Of a stretch of DNA of 49,114 bases, positions 40,858-49,114 are shown piece after piece. A program made the translations under genes and the position numbers. The stretch's first letter is position 1; the number at the start of each line of letters is the position of its first letter. The DNA is from Richelia sp. CSU_2_1 (GTDB lineage: Bacteria > Cyanobacteriota > Cyanobacteriia > Cyanobacteriales > Microcoleaceae). The notes beneath the pieces are model-generated. The model made no database searches. It was not told the origin of the DNA and worked only from the letters and a program-made list of their open reading frames with translations. The stretch is from the NCBI GenBank assembly GCA_012034575.1, contig JAAUPF010000030.1:1-49114 (forward strand), given 5' to 3'.

Positions 40858-41559
40858 CTACAAAACAGCCGCCACAGTAGCCATCAGCAAGCTTTGAAAC
40901 AATTTCATCCCATCAGTTTCTCCCAACATCGGATCGGACGCCCTTTCAGGATGCGGCATCATTCCTAACACATTGCCCTCGCGATTGCAAATGCCGGCAA
41001 TATTATTTAACGAACCGTTGGGATTGCCCGCAGCATTAATTTCGCCGGCACTCGTACAGTAACGAAACAACACTCGATCGCCGTCTTCTAATTCTGCCAA
41101 AGTATCCGCATCGGCATAATAATTTCCTTCGCCGTGAGCGATAGGAAGGTCGATGATTTCACCGGAAGTGTAAGCAGAAGTCCAAGGAGTATTGCCGCGT
41201 TCTACTTTTAAAGAAGCTCGATCGCAAATAAAATTCAATCCGGCATTTCGCACCAGAGCACCGGGCAATAAACCAGCTTCAGTTAACACCTGAAAACCGT
41301 TACAAATGCCGAGTACGAGTTTGCCTTGTTTCGCGTGTTCCGCAGTAGCTCGCATCGCCGGAGAAAAACGGGCGATCGCGCCGCACCGCAAATAATCTCC
41401 GTAACTGAAACCGCCGGGAATTACAATAATATCGACATCCGAAATATCGGTGTCTTCGTGCCAAATCTTGCGCGTCGGTTGGTGCAGCAACCCTTGAGTT
41501 ACCCACACCACATCGCGATCGCAGTTTGAACCGGGAAAAACAATAACTCCAAATTTCAT
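40858..41559 (-). CDS. purQ: Phosphoribosylformylglycinamidine synthase subunit PurQ
   Basis: 233 residues from the ATG at 41559 ([17 protein letters not shown]); the frame is open 39 codons upstream, but those codons are GAAGGAA-type heptamers. Class I glutamine amidotransferase: [19 protein letters not shown], nucleophile Cys86 in LGICNGFQ, and the His/Glu pair in MMPHPERA. It makes ammonia for PurL in step four of purine synthesis. purS and purL are not in the window. Heptamer repeats start about 10 bases before the start codon. Confidence 0.96.
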   Translation of the reverse strand: MKFGVIVFPGSNCDRDVVWVTQGLLHQPTRKIWHEDTDISDVDIIVIPGGFSYGDYLRCGAIARFSPAMRATAEHAKQGKLVLGICNGFQVLTEAGLLPGALVRNAGLNFICDRASLKVERGNTPWTSAYTSGEIIDLPIAHGEGNYYADADTLAELEDGDRVLFRYCTSAGEINAAGNPNGSLNNIAGICNREGNVLGMMPHPERASDPMLGETDGMKLFQSLLMATVAAVL

Positions 41560-41565
41560 AAGCTG

Positions 41566-41727
41566 AAGGAAGAAGGAAGAAGGAAGAAGGAAGAAGGAAG
41601 AAGGAAGAGGGAAGTGTGAGGTATTAGGTGGTAGGCGGTAGGCGGTAGGTAGTAGGGAAGGGACTTCTAGCCTCAAACCTTTTACCCAAAGCCTAAAACC
41701 TAAAACCTAAAACCTAAAACCTAAATC
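41566..41727. repeat. Mixed short tandem repeats upstream of purQ
   Basis: In order: GAAGGAA heptamers (41566-41612), GGTAGGC heptamers (41627-41655) and CCTAAAA heptamers (41693-41724). Three different 7-bp families adjoin one another. The rest up to 42021 has no gene; GCAGAAGGAG near 42004 is the ribosome binding site of the next one. Confidence 0.88.
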
Positions 41728-42021
41728 GGGAAGAAGTCTGAGGGAATAACAAATAATTCTTATACTGTGGGATTTTTAGCCATTGTTAGCTGAACTGTAT
41801 TGGGGCAAAAGCCAACCAGACCGATCGCTTTTATGCCAAGCTAAATCATACTATAATACAGGAAAACTTTTCAAACATAGCCCCGAGGGTAGAGCTGCCA
41901 CCTTCAGCCCCACCACTCGTTAATTTTATCCTCTCTATTTTATCGATAAATTTGGCGATCGATACTTGGCAGCAATTCTTGATTTTCCGGCAGCGTCAAC
42001 CAGCAGAAGGAGTTTTTAGTA

Positions 42022-42648
42022 GTGGCTTACAGCGATTTTAAAACCATCAGTCAAGTCAAGACCAGCTTCGATCTTAGCATTAGTTTAGTCGATCTGTTTC
42101 CTAACATCGATCGAGTTGAACCGAGCGAATACCTGAAAATAACTCTTAAACGCAATTTGCAAGTTGCCTTTGATAACGATACGGAAAAAGCTCGATCGGA
42201 GTTGATTATTGCGCCTTTACTGATGGATGTGAGAGAGATGTTTAAGGGCAAAGTGAGCTTATTTTCGGGCAGGGATTTTAATGTTGATGCAACTAAAGGA
42301 CTTAATGGCTTTTGCGACTATATTTTAAGCGCCTCGGAGTTTACTTTAGAAATCGAGGCACCTGTCATAACAATTGTTGAAGCCAAAAACGAGAGTACAA
42401 ATGCAGGTTTGGGACAGTGTATTGCCGAAATGGTAGCAGCACAAAGATTTAACCAAGCTAGAGATAAAGTTATTGAAACTATCTATGGCGCTGTTACCAC
42501 TGGTAGGCTGTGGCGCTTTCTTAAATTGGCCGATCGAACTGTTTCGATCGATAACGAGGAATTGGTAATCGAAAATGCAGAAGATATTAATATATCCAAG
42601 ATTCTCGCAATTTTGACACAACCGATCGAACAATTAAGCATTTGCTAA
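42022..42648 (+). CDS. Hypothetical protein, possible PD-(D/E)XK fold
   Basis: 208 residues from a GTG at 42022, with AGAAGGAG about ten bases upstream. FCDYIL (Asp near 98) followed by PVITIVEAKNE (Glu-x-Lys near 119-121) fits the PD-(D/E)XK nuclease pattern, as in the N-terminal part of type I restriction R subunits, and QCIAEMVAAQRFNQ would be the helix after it. The family occurs widely in cyanobacteria as 'hypothetical protein' (recalled). It stands alone, so neither a restriction nor a defence role can be claimed. Confidence 0.65.
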   Translation: MAYSDFKTISQVKTSFDLSISLVDLFPNIDRVEPSEYLKITLKRNLQVAFDNDTEKARSELIIAPLLMDVREMFKGKVSLFSGRDFNVDATKGLNGFCDYILSASEFTLEIEAPVITIVEAKNESTNAGLGQCIAEMVAAQRFNQARDKVIETIYGAVTTGRLWRFLKLADRTVSIDNEELVIENAEDINISKILAILTQPIEQLSIC

Positions 42649-43308
42649 TCTTTGCAGGGCTGGCGCACTCCGACAGCAGAAACCGGATTTTTTACGAAAA
42701 TACTCGATTTGAGCCTTGAATGCGAGTGAAAACCTGGTCTATCGCCCCCATGCGTCATAGGAAATCCGGGGTGTGAAAACCCCTTTATCATCAATGCGTA
42801 GGGTGCGTTCTCTACAATCAATTAACGATGCTGGAACTAGCCGAGGGAACGCACCAGACAGGCTAGTTAACAAATCTCAAACCACGATAGCCATCAGTCA
42901 TCCGATTGTAGATTTTAGATTTATCCTCCAAATCTTGTATGTGTAGCGCATATAAATACCCTTTCTGCGTCAAGCATACGATCGAAAAGGTTTTCCAGCA
43001 TTTATATTTTTTTCTTGACCTACTTAGCAACTTTTTTTGAGAAAAAATATATATTTTTACAAAAACTTTGCATAAAAAACCATCTTTTAGGCTGATAAAT
43101 AGATAGTAGCTTCAAAACAGACTTGTTGGCGGGGTGGGAACCTACCCTAGCGCGAACATCCAGCAGGTTGTGGTTTTCAAGTTGCGCAAATAACAGGAGT
43201 GCATCGTTTTTCATTTTTTCTCACTCCCGTTCGGAATCCTTTCCGGAAACCCCCCGAACCTCTGAGAATTTACTATCCAACCGGATCTACCAAATCGAGG
43301 ATAAAACG
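42649..43308. other. Long intergenic region with dispersed repeats
   Basis: Holds AGAAACCGGATTTTTTAC at 42678-42695 (inverted copy at 1547-1564) and an inverted pair GGTGCGTTC / GAACGCACC at about 42806-42855, part of a GTAGGGTGCGTTC-type dispersed repeat. GGCGGGGTGGGAACC near 43129 resembles another such repeat. The 64-codon minus frame at 43020-43214 overlaps it and was not accepted. Confidence 0.5.
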
Positions 43309-43647
43309 ATGGCAGACGAAGCAAAGGCAGACGCAAAACCAGCTCCGATGATTTTTAAGGGTTCGTGCAGCGAAGGAGTGCTCAAGGGCAAGGAAATCGA
43401 AGGCAAACTAGATATCAAAGTCAACGTCGAGTCCGTGAAAACCAAAGACGCGCCTCCCAAAAAAACAGGCTGGGACACGATCTTTTTTTGGATGCTGTTT
43501 TTATTGGTAGCCAACATGGCCGCCGGCGACCCCGCGGGAATGAGAAAATACCGCTCCCCACAAGGGTCTCCTTCTAGTCAGATTTTCAACCAATCTGGGG
43601 AGCAAGCGGTATTGCCTAAGCAAAACACCAACAATTTGCCGCGCTAG
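43309..43647 (+). CDS. Small single-span membrane protein, unknown
   Basis: 112 residues from the ATG at 43309 (MADEAKADAKPAPMIFKG); the frame extends upstream to 43123 but only through repeat-like sequence. A charged N-terminal half (EGVLKGKEIEGKLDIKVNVES) precedes one membrane segment (about 59-74, DTIFFWMLFLLVANMAAGD) and a Ser/Gln-rich tail. No family recognised. Its stop codon overlaps the end of the convergent YdcF-like gene by 4 bp. Confidence 0.65.
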   Translation: MADEAKADAKPAPMIFKGSCSEGVLKGKEIEGKLDIKVNVESVKTKDAPPKKTGWDTIFFWMLFLLVANMAAGDPAGMRKYRSPQGSPSSQIFNQSGEQAVLPKQNTNNLPR

Positions 43648-44648
43648 GCGCTCGGGCTTTGCCAGCCACGCAAATAGTAGTAAAAAGACCCGAAATATTC
43701 CTCGAATACTCGCGTCGTAGTTAGCAAAGCTTCTGCACTCGGAAGAAAACCTATCGCATCTACACGCAGCCTGTGTCTTCCTCCTTTTCCTCCTCCGGCG
43801 GTGGGCTGAAAAGTGTAGTAGTCGGTAGCCCTAGGAATCACCTCGATTCCCACATTCGCAAAAGCCGAGCTGGCACGCCGCATCTGAATCGCAGAAGTAA
43901 CAAGGATGACTTTGGGCGACGCCCCGTGACTGTCCAATATCTTTCTCACCTCCACGGCACTGGTGCGGATGTTCCTGCCGTTCTCATCGAGAACGATGCG
44001 GTCGCGGGGAACGCCCATATTGCTTGCGAGCAAAGTCTTGATATCCTTAGCTTCGCCAACATAATCCTGCAACTGAGGTCTCGGGCCGGCGGTGACTATC
44101 AGCAAAGGTGCTAGTTGTTCTCTGTAGAGAACAGCAGCATAGGGCAAGCGATTGCCCGCTTCCGTCAGTTGAATCACTCCCCCCTCGGGGATGTGAGGTT
44201 TAGTGGTGCCCTTACCCAGCAGAACTATTGCCGAAGCGGTTTCGTCACAGCAATTTCTCTGCACGGCCGCGGCGACATCCCGTTCTGCCTGGTCGGCAAA
44301 CCAAAAAGCCACAACGGGCATACTCGAAAGGATCAAAACTAACAGCGATGCCAAAATCATTCTCGGCGCGGGATTGCGGATGCCTCCATTCGTAATCATC
44401 GCCGAGGCAATCACCAGCAGCGTAATCGAAAAACCCAGGGGTGTAAAGAAGAAAGCTATTAAACCGAAAATCGCGGCCCCAACCTCTGTATCCGGCGCAA
44501 AAAATGCCAGCAGCAAAAGGCTGATCAGCAGCAAAACGCGCAATCGGTCTAATAGCGGATTGTCTTTACCTCCTGATTCATCCCACCAAGATTTGATGAG
44601 CGAGAACAGGAGGAAGAGAAATAGAATTCGAGCTAGCAGTACAAACAT
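43644..44648 (-). CDS. YdcF family (DUF218) membrane protein
   Basis: 334 residues: about four hydrophobic segments in the first 130 residues, then a DUF218 domain (about 138-310): SAIVLLGKGT, LPYAAVLYREQLAPLLIVTAG, GVPRDRIVLDENGRNI, VILVTSAIQMRRASSAF and VIPRATDYYTF. Relatives (SanA, ElyC/YcbC, YdcF) act in envelope maintenance; the biochemical function is not settled. The C-terminal YFGSFYYYLRGW is typical of cyanobacterial members. Confidence 0.87.
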   Translation of the reverse strand: MFVLLARILFLFLLFSLIKSWWDESGGKDNPLLDRLRVLLLISLLLLAFFAPDTEVGAAIFGLIAFFFTPLGFSITLLVIASAMITNGGIRNPAPRMILASLLVLILSSMPVVAFWFADQAERDVAAAVQRNCCDETASAIVLLGKGTTKPHIPEGGVIQLTEAGNRLPYAAVLYREQLAPLLIVTAGPRPQLQDYVGEAKDIKTLLASNMGVPRDRIVLDENGRNIRTSAVEVRKILDSHGASPKVILVTSAIQMRRASSAFANVGIEVIPRATDYYTFQPTAGGGKGGRHRLRVDAIGFLPSAEALLTTTRVFEEYFGSFYYYLRGWQSPSA

Positions 44649-44858
44649 CTTGCAATATTGTCTGTCTTCATAGTTAATCGGTAATTGATAGTTGGTCGCG
44701 GTTTATTGGTAATTGGTAATGAATGGTCTAAAGCCTCTGTCCTCAGAAGTCAGATTGTTTTTAGCGCGGAGTTTAAATCTCCGCCTGAAAAACCTTCCTG
44801 TCAACTGTCAACTGTCAACTGTCACCTTTTTACCTCTTACCCTCTCACCGATGCCAAT

Positions 44859-46346
44859 TTATCGGCGTTTCAGTTGATTCCGAATTGCTTGAGTTACCGT
44901 TTGAATTACTTTAACACGAGCATAATACTTGTTATCGGCCGCGATTAGTGTCCAGGGAGCAGTGGTCGTGTTAGTGCGCTGAATCATTTGATTCACCGCC
45001 ACTTCATAAAGATTCCACTTTTCCCGATTCCGCCAATCTTCTGCGGTGAGTTTGTATTGTTTGAAAGGATTGTTTTGTCGCTCTGTAAACCGTTTTAGTT
45101 GTTCGTCGGGGCTGATGTGCAGCCAGAACTTAACTATGACGCAACCGAAACTGGTGAGTTGCTCCTCGAATTCGTTGATTTCTTGGTAAGCTCGACGCCA
45201 TTCGGGTTTGGCGGCAAATCCTTCAACGCGCTCGACTAGCACTCTACCATACCAACTGCGATCGCAAATGCTAATTTTGCCTGCAGCCGGCAGCCTCCGC
45301 CAGAACCGCCACAGGTAGTGGTGCGCTTTTTCTTCATCTGTAGGCGCGCCAAAGGCGTTGACGGTATAGCTGCGGGGGTCGAGGATGTCGGTCAAGCGTT
45401 TGATGGCTCCTCCTTTACCGGCCGCGTCCCAGCCTTCAAACATTACTACTACGGGGATTTGATGTTGGTGGATGCTTTGTTGCAGTTGGCTCAAACGAGT
45501 TTGTTGTTCTCGCAGTTGGTCTTTGTATTCATCTGGGGACAGGGATTGAGTTAAGTCTACCTGGGCGAGCAAGTCTGGTTCGGTGGGTTCCAAGCGTTCT
45601 TGAGGGGGCAGTTTCAGCGGTGCCGATTGCAGCGGCAGCCTGTCGAGGGCTTCGGTAATTGTGGCGGCCATTTGCGTTAAAACTTTGACTCTCGCCCAGC
45701 GCTGGCAATTGCCTTCTACCAGCGTCCAAGGTGCCGGACCAGTGCCTGTTTGCACGACCATTTCTTCGGCAAATGTTGTGTATTCTTGATATTTTTTAGC
45801 TTGTTTCCAGTCTTCGGGGCGCACCCGCCAAGCTTGCAAGCTGTCCTCTTCTAATTGTTTGAGCCGGTGCTTGAGTTCTTTTTTGCTTAGGTGAATCCAG
45901 AATTTAGCGATGGCTGCGCCGTCATCTACCATCTGCCGCTCGAAGGCGTTGATTTGCCTGATGATTGTCGGTAATTGAGCGTCGGACACTCGATCGAACA
46001 ACCGGTCTTCTAAAACGTGAGTGTACCAACTGTGGTAGAAAAATCCAATGTGCCCCCGCGCCGGCAATTTCTGCCAAAACCGCCACAAAAAAGGGTAGCC
46101 CATTTCTTCCGGCGAGGGCGGCCAAATCGGGTGGACGGCAAACCCCCGCGGGTCCATGTAACCTACCATTTGCTTGACTAAAGCACCTTTGCCGGCGGCC
46201 GCCCATCCTTCGAGGACGATAATTGCGGGCAATTTTTTTTCCCAGCAGGCGAGTTGGAGCGATCGCAACTGCTGCATTAAAATTTCGATCTTGGTACTGT
46301 AGGTTTCTTTATTCAGGGAGATATCTAAATCCAGGTTGTCGAGCAT
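44859..46346 (-). CDS. pap: Two-domain polyphosphate kinase 2 / polyphosphate:AMP phosphotransferase
   Basis: 495 residues made of two PPK2 domains. Domain 1: Walker A EGWAAAGKG (46-54), VGYMDPRGF, but FYHSWYTHVLEDRL in place of the usual DRSWYxRVLVERV. Domain 2: EGWDAAGKGGAIKRL (about 300), LDPRSYTVNAFGAPTDEE, ICDRSWYGRVLVERVEGF, KFWLHISPDEQLKRF. The second copy keeps the consensus Walker B and lid motifs and is probably the catalytic one, phosphorylating AMP with polyphosphate; domain 1 looks divergent. Family length (about 500) matches PPK2 class II. Heptamers GTCAACT lie just past its stop (44800-44825). Confidence 0.92.
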   Translation of the reverse strand: MLDNLDLDISLNKETYSTKIEILMQQLRSLQLACWEKKLPAIIVLEGWAAAGKGALVKQMVGYMDPRGFAVHPIWPPSPEEMGYPFLWRFWQKLPARGHIGFFYHSWYTHVLEDRLFDRVSDAQLPTIIRQINAFERQMVDDGAAIAKFWIHLSKKELKHRLKQLEEDSLQAWRVRPEDWKQAKKYQEYTTFAEEMVVQTGTGPAPWTLVEGNCQRWARVKVLTQMAATITEALDRLPLQSAPLKLPPQERLEPTEPDLLAQVDLTQSLSPDEYKDQLREQQTRLSQLQQSIHQHQIPVVVMFEGWDAAGKGGAIKRLTDILDPRSYTVNAFGAPTDEEKAHHYLWRFWRRLPAAGKISICDRSWYGRVLVERVEGFAAKPEWRRAYQEINEFEEQLTSFGCVIVKFWLHISPDEQLKRFTERQNNPFKQYKLTAEDWRNREKWNLYEVAVNQMIQRTNTTTAPWTLIAADNKYYARVKVIQTVTQAIRNQLKRR

Positions 46347-47087
46347 ATTTACCTTTTATAGACGAGTCAAATTAGTTTAACGTTAGTTTAACTTTTGGAT
46401 AAATTAAACCTTAAAATCCGGCAAAAAAGTTAGCCAAACTACAGTTGCGATCGGTCAAAAGCTCGGTGCTTGTGCGATCGAATCCCAGCTTGCGCTAATA
46501 CTAACAAAACTTCCCTCACTGCAAACTTGCCAAAAAAAACAGCAGCGGTTACAATTGAAATAGGAAACTTTTAACTAAGTTAAACTTCTTCTCTCACCCG
46601 ATCGGGCGAGCAAACAAGAAGAGCAAAAATCCCTGGAAAAGGATTGACTGTAAGATAGAGCCAAAGTAGAATCCAGACACGTAGAATAAAGATCCCTGTG
46701 GGGGTGAAAACTTCTTTACTTAGCTTCAAAAAAATTATTCAAACCAAAGTCGATCGAGCTCCAAGCTCGGTAACTTAGAGAGCGCTGCCAGAGAACGTCA
46801 AGCGCCAACCCGATTTGATACTTACATACAAAATAAGCCCAAAAAGGCAAACCAATTTTTATGATTGCGCTATGAGATAAAACCCGAAAACCTGGGTGAT
46901 ATAAACAGGTTTCTGAGTTTTATCGATACCAAACTCAACCCACATTACATCCGCGTTCATCCGCGTTAATCCGCATCTATCAGCGGTTGCAAAAGCAAAA
47001 ACTCGGATTTATGCGATAAATTCACTGTACTCATTTCCCAACACCAATTAACAGGAACAGTCCGCAATTACGGATTGCAAGTTTTTT
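46347..47087. other. Long intergenic region with a strong promoter-like site
   Basis: No gene. It contains the promoter described at 46644-46672, a CGAGCT-CCA-AGCTCG hairpin near 46758, and a period-10 repeat at 46948-46990 (CATCCGCGTT units ending GCGGTTGC). An untranslated leader of about 400 nt or an unrecognised small RNA would lie between the promoter and the acetyltransferase gene. Confidence 0.5.
46644..46672 (+). promoter_or_regulatory. Sigma-70-type promoter
   Basis: TTGACT (46644-46649), 17-bp spacer, TAGAAT (46667-46672), start expected near 46679. Both boxes are one or two bases from consensus. The next gene begins about 410 bp downstream. Confidence 0.5.
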
Positions 47088-48047
47088 ATGACTACCTTAA
47101 CAATGCGCTCCTACAGGGGCGAAACAGACTGGCGCGCGATCGCCAATTTAATCGATGCTTGCGAAGCAGTCGATAGACTCGGCGAAGAAGTATCAGCCAG
47201 CGAGCTCAAACTATTACTAGATGCACCCAAACTCGACAAAGCCCGCGACGTACAGTTGTGGGAAGACGGGAACTACAAGCTCGTCGGTTTGGCACTGTTA
47301 GATATGCCCGATTCGCAGACTGAAATTGATGCTTGTCTCTGGTTTTACGTGCATCCAAAGGTGCGCGGCGAAGGATTAGACAAAGACATTATCACCTGGG
47401 GCGAACAGCGCCTGCGAGAAGCAGCAAAAGAGCGGAATTTGCCCGCGAAATTGCGCGCCTACAGCCGCGAAGATAAAACCGATGAAAGCCGGCTGTTAGA
47501 GAAACAAGGATTTGCGGTCGATCGATACTTTTGGACAATGGCGCGATCGCTCTCTGAACCCATTCCAGAACCGGAATTCCCGGCTAATTTTTCCCTAACG
47601 CACGTATCGGGAGAACAAGACATTCAACCTTGGGTAGAAATGTTCAACCAATCGTTTATCGACCACTGGAACCACCACGATTTAACAGAAGAAACAGTGC
47701 GTTATTGGATGCAAGATCCGAATTACCAGCCGGAGTTGGACTTGATTGCTGTTTCGGGCGATCGGAAATTTGCAGCATTCTGCGACTGTCAAATCAAACG
47801 GCAAGAAAATACTAACAGTGGCAGCAAAGAAGGTTGGATCGAACTGTTAGGTACGCGGCGCGATTTTCGGAAAATGGGCTTAGGAAAAGCAATGTTACTT
47901 GCTGGCTTGCATCGGTTAAAAGCTGCTGGTGCAAATACAGCTAAACTCAGCGTCGATGCCGATAGCTTGACCGGGGCGACAAAGCTGTACAAATCTGTCG
48001 GTTTCCGCCCGATGGAAACTTGGATAGAATGGGCAAAAGCAGTTTAG
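47088..48047 (+). CDS. Tandem GNAT acetyltransferase
   Basis: 319 residues with two GNAT-type halves, an arrangement like mycothiol synthase. Half 1 has DACLWFYVHPKVRGEGLDKDI (shortened), in which the acetyl-CoA loop is VRGEGLD. Half 2 has IELLGTRRDFRKMGLGKAML (loop RKMGLGKA), AKLSVDADSLTGATKLY and KSVGFRPMETWIEW, the complete acetyl-CoA site. Half 1 lacks the normal end of the motif and may be noncatalytic. Substrate unknown. The start ATG at 47088 is family-consistent (LTMRSYRGETDWRAIANLID), and a terminator follows at 48099. Confidence 0.88.
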   Translation: MTTLTMRSYRGETDWRAIANLIDACEAVDRLGEEVSASELKLLLDAPKLDKARDVQLWEDGNYKLVGLALLDMPDSQTEIDACLWFYVHPKVRGEGLDKDIITWGEQRLREAAKERNLPAKLRAYSREDKTDESRLLEKQGFAVDRYFWTMARSLSEPIPEPEFPANFSLTHVSGEQDIQPWVEMFNQSFIDHWNHHDLTEETVRYWMQDPNYQPELDLIAVSGDRKFAAFCDCQIKRQENTNSGSKEGWIELLGTRRDFRKMGLGKAMLLAGLHRLKAAGANTAKLSVDADSLTGATKLYKSVGFRPMETWIEWAKAV

Positions 48048-48098
48048 AAAAGGTTCTCAAGTGCGATCGCATTTTACGATCGATCGACTTTTGAGTCA

Positions 48099-48148
48099 AG
48101 TCCGAGCTCCCTTATTTTACTTCAGGGATCTCGGACTTTTCTTCTTTC
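48099..48148 (+). terminator. Rho-independent terminator
   Basis: Stem AGTCCGAG-CTCCCT / AGGGATCTCGGACT (14 bp, one mismatch), 10-nt loop, then TTTTCTTCTTT. It lies 50 bp after the acetyltransferase gene, and its distal side abuts the convergent calcium-binding protein gene. Confidence 0.8.
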
Positions 48149-48149
48149 C

Positions 48150-49114
48150 CTAAATCAGGATGAAATTAGCAGAGGTTATCAAAGAAGCACTCACGCCAGC
48201 CATAACACCTAACTCCTCTCCAGTCAAGGCATTTTTGATGAGAGTGCCCCGCGTATTTTGAGTTATTGCTAACTGGCTAAAACTCAAACCTCCGGTGAGT
48301 GCGATCGCATCATTACCGACAGTAAAATCAGCGATCGTGTCAAATCCTTGACCAGCTTTTAAGACAAAGATATCGTTCCCGCTACCGCCAATTAAACTAT
48401 CATTCCCCAAATCTCCGTAAAGAATATCGTCACCTTGCCCGCCAGTGAGAGTATCGCTATCTTCACCTCCATACAGAGTATCATTTCCTTCACATCCTCC
48501 CAGAATATCAGCTTGTTCGTTACCGCTGATTAAGTCATTACCTTCACCGCCGCAGATACTATCATCCCCTAGATTTCCAAACAGGAAGTCCTCTCCATCA
48601 CTGCCCAGCAGGATGTCCGAACCTTGACCTCCAAATAAAGTGTCATTATCCTTACCGCCATCGATGAAATCATCATTTTTATTACCCAAAATGATGTCAG
48701 TTCCTTCGCGGCCGTGTAGGGAGTCATTGCCTTTACCTCCGAAGATTAAATCGCTGCCACCATCACCGAGGATGATGTCATTATTTTCATCTCCAAACAG
48801 GATGTCATCGCCCCTGCCGCCACTGATAAAATCATTACCTCGGTTGCCGTTGAATATGTCGCGACTATCGCCACCGTATAAGTTATCATTGCCGGATTTG
48901 GCATCCAATATGTTGCCGTTGTTGCTGCCGAAAAATTCATCGTTTCTTGGAGTACCTATTTGAATGCCGGATACATCGAGGATGGTGTTTTCAACTGAGT
49001 TAGGTTGGTTTAAGTTGGGATAGGCAATGTCATCGCAAATGCAATCGTCATTGGGGATGTTGTTGGTTGTTGGTGTCGGTGTTGGTGCGGGTGTTGGTGT
49101 CGGTGTTGGTGCGG
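48150..49114 (-). CDS. RTX-type calcium-binding protein, 3' part (gene continues past the window)
   Basis: The frame is open to the right edge; about 321 codons are visible and the start lies outside. From the edge: a Pro-Thr-Pro linker (PTPTPAPTPTPTP), then an acidic Cys-containing stretch (NDDCICDDIAYPN), then about 20 RTX nonapeptides of the GGxGxDxLx class (GGRGDDILF, GGEGNDLIS, GGSGNDIFV and others), then a short C-terminal cap (DTIADFTVGNDAIALTGG...). RTX repeats fold into a beta roll with Ca2+ and often mark type I secreted proteins. The (PT)n linker is encoded by GGTGTTGGTGTC-type repeats at 49059-49114. Confidence 0.92.
   Translation of the reverse strand, partial: APTPTPTPAPTPTPTTNNIPNDDCICDDIAYPNLNQPNSVENTILDVSGIQIGTPRNDEFFGSNNGNILDAKSGNDNLYGGDSRDIFNGNRGNDFISGGRGDDILFGDENNDIILGDGGSDLIFGGKGNDSLHGREGTDIILGNKNDDFIDGGKDNDTLFGGQGSDILLGSDGEDFLFGNLGDDSICGGEGNDLISGNEQADILGGCEGNDTLYGGEDSDTLTGGQGDDILYGDLGNDSLIGGSGNDIFVLKAGQGFDTIADFTVGNDAIALTGGLSFSQLAITQNTRGTLIKNALTGEELGVMAGVSASLITSANFILI

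Noticed and set aside
43020..43214. 64-codon minus frame
   Set aside because: Overlaps dispersed-repeat sequence and an AT-rich stretch (FSKKVAK end); no support.
1..49114. CRISPR arrays
   Set aside because: All repeat arrays seen have period 7, 10, 38-47 or 82 and no unique spacers between constant 25-37 bp repeats; no cas genes.
1..49114. tRNA, rRNA, tmRNA genes
   Set aside because: No cloverleaf with GTTCRA-type T arm or conserved rRNA segment was found by eye; a tRNAscan/Infernal run would be decisive.

Overview
The window looks like chromosomal DNA of a filamentous cyanobacterium of the Oscillatoriales (Microcoleus/Oscillatoria/Tychonema-like; the genus is an inference). Supporting evidence: very frequent GCGATCGC (HIP1) and CGATCG words, many arrays of 7-bp tandem repeats between genes, a Vipp1 + PspA pair, menB of phylloquinone synthesis, several Uma2 endonuclease-like genes, and PEP-CTERM proteins of a cyanobacterial surface-protein type. 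No rRNA, tRNA, CRISPR array or prophage was recognised.

Layout. 0.1-5.6 kb: a P-loop kinase-like gene, a HEAT-repeat gene and a degraded accessory module. On the minus strand the module reads: promoter-hairpin element, RHH-type gene, a second RHH-type gene split by a TnpB element, an orphan OLD-like AAA ATPase, and a 26-codon remnant where a partner gene would be expected. A second copy of the promoter-hairpin element closes it. 5.7-8.1 kb: two Uma2 genes around an SDR oxidoreductase and a small membrane protein. 8.2-10.3 kb: a TpsB/ShlB outer-membrane transporter without a visible TpsA substrate. 11.0-12.8 kb: vipp1 and pspA. 13.2-14.3 kb: a second TnpB. 14.4-18.2 kb: a SPOR-domain protein, a small Cys-motif protein with an upstream mini-ORF, menB and a ParD/ParE pair. 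18.3-20.3 kb: tandem PEP-CTERM surface proteins. 20.5-23.3 kb: an HTH-NB-ARC regulator, a TPR protein and a lipoprotein in a row.

23.3-33.4 kb: a minus-strand surface-glycan locus with three family-2 glycosyltransferases, an ABC-2 permease, an ABC ATPase fused to a Wzt-C-like domain and a sulfotransferase, and a sulfotransferase fused to a polysaccharide-deacetylase-like domain that has lost its metal ligands. Together they suggest ABC-exported, possibly sulfated, polysaccharide. Three of these proteins share an unnamed domain of about 50 residues. 33.7-35.1 kb: a polynucleotide-kinase-like P-loop protein and a frameshifted tRNA-His guanylyltransferase (Thg1-like) gene separated by four palindromic repeats, a possible RNA-repair pair.

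35.2-49.1 kb: a DUF4336 protein, a LuxR-type regulator, two N-acetylmuramoyl-alanine amidase genes (the second frameshifted), a PHP phosphoesterase, purQ, a possible PD-(D/E)XK protein, a small membrane protein, a YdcF-type protein, a two-domain PPK2, a tandem-GNAT acetyltransferase, and the 3' part of an RTX-type calcium-binding protein that runs off the right edge.

The most unusual items are the twofold promoter-hairpin element, the Thg1/kinase pair with its hairpin array, the sulfotransferase fusions with degenerate active sites, and the interrupted RHH-ATPase module.
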